A DNA stretch of 64,000 bases. Source: Anaerococcus ihuae (lineage in GTDB: Bacteria > Bacillota > Clostridia > Tissierellales > Peptoniphilaceae). The translations under genes were made by a program, and so were the position numbers. The first letter of the stretch is position 1; each line of letters starts with the position of its first letter. Positions 58,615 to 64,000 of the stretch are shown piece after piece. Location: contig NZ_CAKMRU010000003.1 of the NCBI RefSeq assembly GCF_928368155.1, forward strand, positions 170,742 through 234,741. The letters are read 5' to 3'. The notes below the pieces were generated by a model. It was not told the DNA's origin and made no database searches. It saw only the letters and a program-made list of their open reading frames with translations.

Positions 58615-59405
58615 TATAACTCCACTAAGCTTGAAGGTGCATGTCTTTTTGCAACTTCCAATTTTATATCTCTATTTGTATCTAGGCCACAGGATTTTAA
58701 GTAATTATCTACGGTTATTCTACAAAGTTCTTCTGAATTATTTGTTTCAGACAAATGGGCAAGAAAAATTTTTTCATTTTTCCCTTGGAGGGCATCTGCC
58801 AAAGATTTTGCCGATTGTTCATTTGATAAGTGTCCCATTTTCCCCATAATCCTAACTTTCATAGGATAAGTGTAGGGTCCACGTTTTAAAGCATCAAGGT
58901 CGTGGTTGGCCTCAAAATAATAAATATCTGATCCCTTTATTTCATTTAAAATTCTCTCATCAATTATTCCAGTATCAGTCAAAACCGTAATTTTTTTATT
59001 ATCCAAATACAAAATAAAACCAACCGGCTCTTTTGCATCGTGGTGAATTGATATTGGAAAAATATCAAAAGAATTAAAGTTTAAAAAAGAATTTGATCTG
59101 AAAATTTTTATATTTTCTTCTTTCAATTTCCCAGCATTTTTTATAAAAGAAAGCCAGGTTCCCTTGTTGGCATAAATTGGAATATCATATCTTCTGCTCA
59201 TAACAGAGGCTCCCTTTACATGGTCAGCGTGTTCGTGAGTTAGAAAAATCGCATCCAAATCTTTTGGATTTTCGCCAATTTGAGATAAAAGATTTTCTAT
59301 TTTTCTTCCAGAAAAACCACAATCAATCAAAATTCTTGATCCCTTGTGCTCAACAAAAACAGAATTTCCTGAAGATCCTGAAGCTAGAGAACAAAATTTA
59401 CTCAT
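58614..59405 (-). CDS. walJ: WalJ/YycJ-type metallo-beta-lactamase-fold hydrolase
   Basis: A 263-residue MBL-fold protein. It begins CSLASGSSGNSVFVEHKGSRILIDCGFSG, typical of YycJ/WalJ. The zinc motif is FLTHEHADHVKG near residue 55 (HxHxDH), with the further histidine in ISIHHDAKEP near 118 and the LTDTG aspartate near 142. In Bacillus the protein is a DNA exonuclease tied to cell division and the WalRK operon. No walR or walK lies here. It is the first gene of a unit with ttcA and uppP. Confidence 0.85.
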   Translation of the reverse strand: MSKFCSLASGSSGNSVFVEHKGSRILIDCGFSGRKIENLLSQIGENPKDLDAIFLTHEHADHVKGASVMSRRYDIPIYANKGTWLSFIKNAGKLKEENIKIFRSNSFLNFNSFDIFPISIHHDAKEPVGFILYLDNKKITVLTDTGIIDERILNEIKGSDIYYFEANHDLDALKRGPYTYPMKVRIMGKMGHLSNEQSAKSLADALQGKNEKIFLAHLSETNNSEELCRITVDNYLKSCGLDTNRDIKLEVAKRHAPSSLVEL

Positions 59406-59442
59406 AATACTTCCTATCTTTTTTCAAATTTTATTTTAACAT

Positions 59443-59476
59443 AAAAATATGTAAGATTTTAGAAAAATCTTACATA
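59443..59476 (-). terminator. Terminator after the Cof HAD gene
   Basis: On the minus strand TATGTAAGATTTT / AAAATCTTACATA with a four-base loop is followed by TTTTTA. Confidence 0.75.
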
Positions 59477-59516
59477 AGAACTAATCATATAATACTTTTT
59501 TTTCGAAAGCTTTCAA

Positions 59517-60332
59517 TCACTTGTCAAAAAATACTTTTTCCAAAATATCAAAAACTCCATCTTGGTCGTTTGAATAAGCTGAAACGATGTCAACCATTTC
59601 TTTTACACTATCTCTTCCATTTGAACAAGTTGCAGAAATTCCTGCAATTTCAAGCATTGACTTATCATTATTAGAATCTCCAATAGCAAGGGTTGAATTA
59701 ATATCAATATTTAAAATTTTACAAAGTCTTTTAAGAGACTGACCCTTGTCAGCTTCTTTATTTAAAACCTCAAAAACTTCTGGCACATTTCTTACAGTTT
59801 GATAAGTTTTCAAAAGATTTTTGTTGTGGTTTTTTTCAAATTCATCAACAATTTCCCTATCTCCCATAATTGTAATTCTATCAACACTTTGATTTTTATT
59901 TTTCTCATCAAATTTTTCAATAGGCATTTTTAAAAGTTTTGATTCAAATTGAAAATGTTTATTTATATTGTCGCTATTATTGTACAAATTATATTTATTA
60001 TAAATTCCAATTTGAAGCTTGTCGTTTATTATTTTTTTAAGATTTAAATAATCGTCTATATGAAGGATTTTTTTGGAAATATCTGATTTGTCCTTGTTTT
60101 TTATAACAAGAGATCCGGTATTGGTTATTGAATAATCGTCATTAGAAAATAAATCCAAACGATCAAGAATCCAAGAAAATCCACCCACAGGTCTTCCAGT
60201 TGCAATTACAACAAAAATCCCCTTATCTCTTAATTTTTTTATAATTTTAAAATTTTTCTCAGAAACATTTTTATCAGAACTCAAAAGCGTCCCATCAAGG
60301 TCTATAGCTACAAGTTTTATATTTTTATCCAT
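59517..60332 (-). CDS. Cof-type HAD-superfamily phosphatase
   Basis: A 271-residue Cof-like phosphatase. HAD motif I is KLVAIDLDGTLLSSDKNVSEKN near residue 8 with nucleophile Asp, motif II VVIATGRPVGGF near 42, motif III in DKGQSLKRLCKIL and motif IV ALAIGDSNNDKSMLEIAG near 215. It dephosphorylates small molecules such as sugar phosphates or flavin precursors in the cytosol. It is a single gene with its own terminator. Confidence 0.9.
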   Translation of the reverse strand: MDKNIKLVAIDLDGTLLSSDKNVSEKNFKIIKKLRDKGIFVVIATGRPVGGFSWILDRLDLFSNDDYSITNTGSLVIKNKDKSDISKKILHIDDYLNLKKIINDKLQIGIYNKYNLYNNSDNINKHFQFESKLLKMPIEKFDEKNKNQSVDRITIMGDREIVDEFEKNHNKNLLKTYQTVRNVPEVFEVLNKEADKGQSLKRLCKILNIDINSTLAIGDSNNDKSMLEIAGISATCSNGRDSVKEMVDIVSAYSNDQDGVFDILEKVFFDK

Positions 60333-60392
60333 TTTTACTCCTAACTTAAATCTATCTTTATTCTATCACATAAAATTATTTATTTTAAAATA

Positions 60393-60424
60393 TAAAAAAT
60401 AAGCCCTATTATAAAGGCTTATTA
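60393..60424 (-). terminator. Terminator overlapping the hemZ-like stop
   Basis: On the minus strand AATAAGCC / GGCTTATT is followed by TTTTTTAT. The stop codon lies in the loop, so the stem begins inside the coding sequence. Confidence 0.7.
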
Positions 60425-61713
60425 ATAAAATTTTCTATTAATTTATTTTTATCAGAAATTTCTTTTTCAATATTTTTATAATAATCTCTAAGATTTCTCT
60501 CATTCCTATATTTTTTTCCATTTGTAAGTTTGGAATTTGCATTCATTCCAAGGCCTATAATATTTTCTAGCTCTTCATTTATCAAAATATTGTATCTTTG
60601 GGGAGTATTTTCTTTTTCGTAGCCAATATTTTCCAAATTTCCTATTATATTTTTTTGTCTGTAAAGATAGTAGGGATTGTAGGAATTTTCTTTGGTAAAT
60701 TTTTCTATATCTTTGGAAATTTTTTTCGCTTCAATTTCATCACCATTTATATTTTCTTCAAAATATTTTGACCCAACTTTTTGGGCGAGGGCATGAAAAG
60801 TAATATTATCTGGCCTTAAATCTTTTAAAATTTCAAAATTTTTAGAAAAACTTTCCTTATTTTCTCCAAAAAGTCCCACAATAAAATCCATATTCACAAT
60901 AAAACCAAGCTTTTTGGCGTAAGTATAAATTTTTACAAAATTTTTAAAATCAATTGGCCTATTTATATTTTCTAAAACATTTGATGTAAAAGTTTGTGGA
61001 TTTAAAGAGATTCTTCCTACATTTTTTTCTTTAAATAAATCAAGCTTATTAAAATCTAAAGTGTCTTCCCTTCCTGCCTCAAGAGTAAATTCGTCAAAAA
61101 TAAATTTCTCATTGATTAAAGACAAAATCCTGTCCAAATCTTTCAAAGATAAATTTGATGGAGTTCCTCCCCCAAGATAAATAGTATCCAATTTTTTGGG
61201 CAAATTCATTTGAGAAATTTCCTTTAATAAAAAATCCACATAAAGATTTTTCTCTACTGTGCTTGACACAATAGTAGGATAGGAACAATACCTGCACCTT
61301 TGGGGGCAAAAAGGAATATTTATATAAAGATTGAAGGCTTTGGGGTCAAATTTTAATTTATCCTGACTTTTTTTAATACTTTTTAATAAGTCAATCTTAT
61401 TATCCTTAAGCTTATAAATATTTTTTAAATCATCAAGGGTGTGATTTTTTAAAAGTTTTGAAGGCTTTGACCCTGTCAAAATCCCCCAATCAGAAGATTT
61501 TTTATTTTTTTCTTTTAAAATTTCAAATAAAATTTGTTTTAATTTCAAATTAGAATCAAAAAAGTAGGACTTATTTTCAAATTCAATAAGTCCATTTTTT
61601 ATTGATATATTAGGATTTTCTTCTACAAAAATAAATTCTTCTTTCTCGTAGAAAATATTTAAAATATCATATACAATTTTTCTTAAATTTTCATTTTCTA
61701 AATATATTCTCAT
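60409..61713 (-). CDS. hemZ: HemZ-like coproporphyrinogen dehydrogenase (radical SAM)
   Basis: A 434-residue radical SAM protein; the ATG at 61713 overlaps the previous stop by four bases (ATGA) and is preferred over one 27 bases upstream. The cluster motif is NIPFCPQRCRYCSYPTI near residue 140 (CX3CX2C), followed by IYLGGGTPSNLSLKDL near 190 and the HemN-type segment RISLNPQTFTSNVLENINR near 240. The N-terminal 130 residues are the HemZ extension. Enzymes of this group are annotated as oxygen-independent coproporphyrinogen oxidases, but some are haem chaperones or methylases. No other haem gene is near, so the reaction is unsure. Confidence 0.82.
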   Translation of the reverse strand: MRIYLENENLRKIVYDILNIFYEKEEFIFVEENPNISIKNGLIEFENKSYFFDSNLKLKQILFEILKEKNKKSSDWGILTGSKPSKLLKNHTLDDLKNIYKLKDNKIDLLKSIKKSQDKLKFDPKAFNLYINIPFCPQRCRYCSYPTIVSSTVEKNLYVDFLLKEISQMNLPKKLDTIYLGGGTPSNLSLKDLDRILSLINEKFIFDEFTLEAGREDTLDFNKLDLFKEKNVGRISLNPQTFTSNVLENINRPIDFKNFVKIYTYAKKLGFIVNMDFIVGLFGENKESFSKNFEILKDLRPDNITFHALAQKVGSKYFEENINGDEIEAKKISKDIEKFTKENSYNPYYLYRQKNIIGNLENIGYEKENTPQRYNILINEELENIIGLGMNANSKLTNGKKYRNERNLRDYYKNIEKEISDKNKLIENFINKPL

Positions 61714-62999
61714 ATCTCTTTTACAATTTCCCTTGCCCAATTTTCATCAACCATTTCCACATTTTTTACATCTATAAAGGGAATATATTTGTCATACAAA
61801 CTTTCATACAAATCATCAATAAAGGGCATTTTAAAAATTCCGTCTTTTGTTTTTATTATAAATTCCTTGTTTTTGTAGGTCATTTGCAAAATATCTTCTT
61901 TTTTAAATTTAAAATCCGGACTTTGGATTAGGACAAATTTCATAATTTCAATTATATTATCAATTTTCCCCTCTTCAAAAATAGAAATTTTTTCTTTTAA
62001 ATCCGAGTCACTCTTGCACATTCTAATCAAAAAATCTTCAGCCTTGTTTTTATTTAACCTATCCAAAATTTTAAGCGAAGATTTAAAGGCAAGTTGGTTT
62101 CTTTTTTTAATAAATTTTGGATCATTTACAAACATTAATTTTTTGTCGCTATCGGTGTAAACATACCTATAATTTAATTTGAATAAATTTTTACAAGAAG
62201 GACACTCGATTATGCCAATATTTTCTATAAAATCTTTATCATTTTGCGAAAAAACTGCTGTTGGCAAGGATTTGGTAAATTTGTTTTGGCAAGCTGGACA
62301 AGATAAAGAAAAATCCTTATCTCTTGTATCGATAGAATTTTTTTCTTTTATATATGATAAAAATTCTCCCAAAGATGAAAATACCAAGTCTGCTTCTTTT
62401 TTTGTGGCATCGCTATCATCCAAATCTACAATCAAAACCGCTTTTGCCCCGGATTTTTTTGCAGCCCTAATTCCAGAAAGTGAATCCTCGAGAATATAAG
62501 TTTTTTCCTTGTCTGCGCCCAACTTTTCCATTGTGAAATTAAAAATTTCAGGATCAGGCTTTCCATTTTTTATCTCATCAGCTGTAATTATTTGGTCAAA
62601 ATAATCTCGAACACCTTCCCTGTCCACCAAAAAATCTACTTTTTTCTTATAAGAAGACGAAGCTAGGGCAATTTTTTCTTCATTTTCTTTCAAATAATCC
62701 AAAAGTTCTAAAAGATCTGGTTTTTTTAAAGAATAATCAAGTTCTTCAAATCTTTTCTCCCTTAAATCATTCAATTCTTCTCGAATTTTTTCTGCCTTTT
62801 CTCTATCCATAGAAAAATGTTCCTCCATAAATGAAATGGATTCATCCTTTTTTCTACCAGATAAAAGAATTTTATCTTCCAATGTAAACTCAAAATCATT
62901 TTTTTGAGCTACTTCAAGCCAAGTTTGATAGTAAATTTTTTCCGTATCAAAAATGGTCCCATCCATATCAAAAATAAAATAATTCATATTAAAACTCAA
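61710..62999 (-). CDS. HAD hydrolase fused to a CpXC-type zinc domain
   Basis: A 429-residue fusion. Residues 1-215 form a beta-phosphoglucomutase-like HAD hydrolase (YFIFDMDGTIFDTEKIYYQ at the start, IALASSSYKKK near 115, ILEDSLSGIRAAKKSGAKAVLIVD near 178). Residues about 230-430 form a second domain with two CPxC pairs, SCPACQNKFTKS near 235 and IIECPSCKNLFKLNYRYVYTD near 265, like CpXC-family zinc domains. Both halves are in one frame without internal stops. It is joined to hemZ by a four-base overlap. The phosphatase may be targeted or regulated by the zinc part. Confidence 0.75.
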   Translation of the reverse strand: MSFNMNYFIFDMDGTIFDTEKIYYQTWLEVAQKNDFEFTLEDKILLSGRKKDESISFMEEHFSMDREKAEKIREELNDLREKRFEELDYSLKKPDLLELLDYLKENEEKIALASSSYKKKVDFLVDREGVRDYFDQIITADEIKNGKPDPEIFNFTMEKLGADKEKTYILEDSLSGIRAAKKSGAKAVLIVDLDDSDATKKEADLVFSSLGEFLSYIKEKNSIDTRDKDFSLSCPACQNKFTKSLPTAVFSQNDKDFIENIGIIECPSCKNLFKLNYRYVYTDSDKKLMFVNDPKFIKKRNQLAFKSSLKILDRLNKNKAEDFLIRMCKSDSDLKEKISIFEEGKIDNIIEIMKFVLIQSPDFKFKKEDILQMTYKNKEFIIKTKDGIFKMPFIDDLYESLYDKYIPFIDVKNVEMVDENWAREIVKEI

Positions 63000-63435
63000 T
63001 CAAATTTAAACCCAAATCTTGGTCAAAAATCCTATTAATTTTGCCATCAATTATAGTCACAAAAATTTCTGCAGTCAAAGAAATAACAGCCTCATTCAAG
63101 TGCCCTGCAATCGCCTCACCAGCAAGGCTATTTTCATTAGGATTTGATTTTGCCCTTCCACAAGTTATGTGAAAATGAGTATAAAGCTTTCCATCTTTAT
63201 TTGAAATATTTCCACAAAGATTTGCAATTTCTAAATCCTCTTCATATTTTTTTATTTTATATTCCTTACTTTCCGGATCAAAAAGACCCACTTCAAGATT
63301 ATCAGTAGCTCCAATTCCAGTTAAAAATCCAGCCTTAACATTTTCTTTTTCAAGAATTTCCCTAACAGATTCCACAAGCTTATCGCCTTTTTTTAATCTA
63401 ATAACTAATTTATCATCAAATCTTTTATAAACCAT
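62989..63435 (-). CDS. PPC/DUF296 domain protein
   Basis: A 148-residue protein of the plant-and-prokaryote-conserved (DUF296) family. The ATG at 63435 is preferred because GAAAGGAT precedes it, discarding 16 upstream residues. The fold markers are VIRLKKGDKLVESVREILEKENVKAGFLTGIGATDNLEVGLFD and the metal-site-like THFHITCGRAKSNP plus AGEAIAGHLNEA. Bacterial members form trimers and are linked to DNA binding or to unknown small-molecule functions. The gene overlaps the HAD fusion by 11 bases and begins the operon with hemZ. Confidence 0.85.
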   Translation of the reverse strand: MVYKRFDDKLVIRLKKGDKLVESVREILEKENVKAGFLTGIGATDNLEVGLFDPESKEYKIKKYEEDLEIANLCGNISNKDGKLYTHFHITCGRAKSNPNENSLAGEAIAGHLNEAVISLTAEIFVTIIDGKINRIFDQDLGLNLIEF

Positions 63436-63557
63436 ACAAAATCCTTTCATTTTTCTTATCTTTTCTTTAATAATTATACCCAAACAAGGAGAGAGGTGTT
63501 GGATTTTAATTTTTATTTTTCAAAATAAATTATTTTATTAATTCAAAACTTCGTAGA

Positions 63558-63613
63558 CTTAGGGCGGAAGGAACAGGGGACTTCCGATTGTCCCCTTTTT
63601 CCTTCCCCCTAAG
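63558..63613. repeat. Long hairpin element, left copy
   Basis: The outer stem CTTAGGG / CCCTAAG and GGAAGG / CCTTCC encloses an inner stem GGGGAC / GTCCCC with the loop TTCCGATT. The inner right arm is followed by a T-run. Confidence 0.65.
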
Positions 63614-63926
63614 AACCCCCATCTTTATAACCCCTTAACCGGCCCTTGCAGGGAGCAAAATTAGAAAGAAACTAAAGTTTCTTTCAGTTTTAAATTGATT
63701 ATCCGGATTTAATTAAAATAAAAGCCCAATATAAATAAATTCTAAGTTCATTAAAAGAGAAAAAATAACTCACTTTCGTTCAAACAATTTTTTCTCTAAT
63801 AATTCACTTGAATTTATAATTATTTTTAAACAGCAATTAAACTTTAAAAACTTGAAAGAAGCGAAGCTTCTTACAAAACCAGCTCCATGCAATGGTCGGT
63901 TGCAGGGGGGTAAAAAAGTGGGGGTT

Positions 63927-63982
63927 GTTAGGGGGAGGAAAAAGGGGGAGAATCGAAACTCCCCCATTTCCTCCGCCCTAAC
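63927..63982. repeat. Long hairpin element, right copy (inverted)
   Basis: The outer stem GTTAGGG / CCCTAAC and AGGAA / TTCCT encloses an inner stem GGGGGAG / CTCCCCC with the loop AATCGAAA. Its reverse complement matches the left copy, with the loop TTTCGATT. Confidence 0.65.
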
Positions 63983-64000
63983 ATTACGGAGTATTAAATT

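Larger units (their letters stand above)
63484..64000. other. Non-coding right end with long inverted repeat
   Basis: About 517 bases to the window edge without a credible gene. Roughly 63541-63660 and 63880-64000 are imperfect inverted copies of each other, each including a long GC-rich hairpin. Inner arms (AAGTTTCTTTC and GAAGCTTCTTAC regions) sit between. A longer minus-strand frame at 63770-63967 lies inside a repeat arm and is not convincing. The rest of the element may continue beyond the window. Confidence 0.5.

Noticed and set aside
63770..63967. A 65-residue minus-strand frame at the right end
   Set aside because: It overlaps the arm of the inverted repeat and hairpin, starts without a ribosome-binding site and resembles no protein.

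Overview
The window comes from a low-GC, Gram-positive anaerobe and looks chromosomal throughout. AT-rich codon use, strong AGGAGG ribosome-binding sites, AsrABC-type anaerobic sulfite reductase, a Trk potassium system, UppP and a long tRNA array behind an rRNA operon all fit Peptoniphilaceae (Anaerococcus, Peptoniphilus or Finegoldia). The genus is an inference; the 16S gene in the window could settle it. No prophage, integrase, transposase gene, plasmid function or CRISPR array was seen.

Layout. (1) 1-8.7 kb: a fructosamine (frl-like) utilisation locus. A minus-strand operon holds a SIS deglycase, a PfkB kinase, an FrlC-like isomerase, an amidohydrolase-fold protein, a YjbQ protein, a GntR/UTRA regulator and the start of a second kinase. 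A divergent plus-strand unit holds another amidohydrolase-fold protein, an APC permease and an esterase. A promoter with an overlapping GntR-type operator lies between them. (2) 8.7-14.7 kb: small membrane proteins, a mutarotase-like protein, ferritin, QueH, split chromate transporter, rpsI-rplM and cbiK. (3) 14.7-17.7 kb: about 1.9 kb inserted at the 3' end of thiD, leaving a displaced thiD fragment in front of cbiK. The insert encodes a secreted small protein, a thioredoxin-fold accessory protein and a divergent HTH regulator. (4) 17.9-23.1 kb: two DUF554 membrane proteins, a membrane-anchored HTH regulator and trkH-trkA. (5) 23.4-31.1 kb: a minus-strand rRNA operon (16S, tRNA-Ala, 23S with an intervening sequence, 5S) followed by 19 tRNA genes and one tRNA remnant.

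(6) 31.2-38.2 kb: an ATP-grasp protein, DUF951, MscS channel, SGNH hydrolase, eukaryote-type branching enzyme and an EF-G-like GTPase. (7) 38.4-41.6 kb: a mannose-family PTS with ManO. (8) 41.7-47.2 kb: an M16C peptidase, then XpaC, TelA and a stand-alone FakA middle-domain-like protein. (9) 47.2-48.0 kb: tandem copies of a roughly 300-bp palindrome-ended repeat. (10) 48-51 kb: a CorA transporter and a GntR-controlled ABC transporter. (11) 51.2-54.6 kb: asrABC with a ferritin-like protein. (12) 54.8-56.8 kb: an SH3 lipoprotein, a BY-kinase-like ATPase with an altered P-loop and a Wzz-like protein with a long acidic tail. (13) 56.9-63.4 kb: uppP, ttcA, walJ-like, Cof HAD, hemZ-like, a HAD-CpXC fusion and a PPC/DUF296 protein. 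(14) 63.5-64.0 kb: non-coding DNA with two long hairpins in inverted orientation.

Functional links. The frl-like locus should import, phosphorylate and deglycate Amadori compounds. CbiK may supply metal-loaded sirohydrochlorin, the cofactor class AsrC needs. The strongest candidates for something undescribed are the thiD-inserted secreted-protein cassette, the two metal-site-altered amidohydrolases in the fructosamine locus, the orphan FakA-like domain and the hairpin elements. All functional statements rest on sequence reading only.
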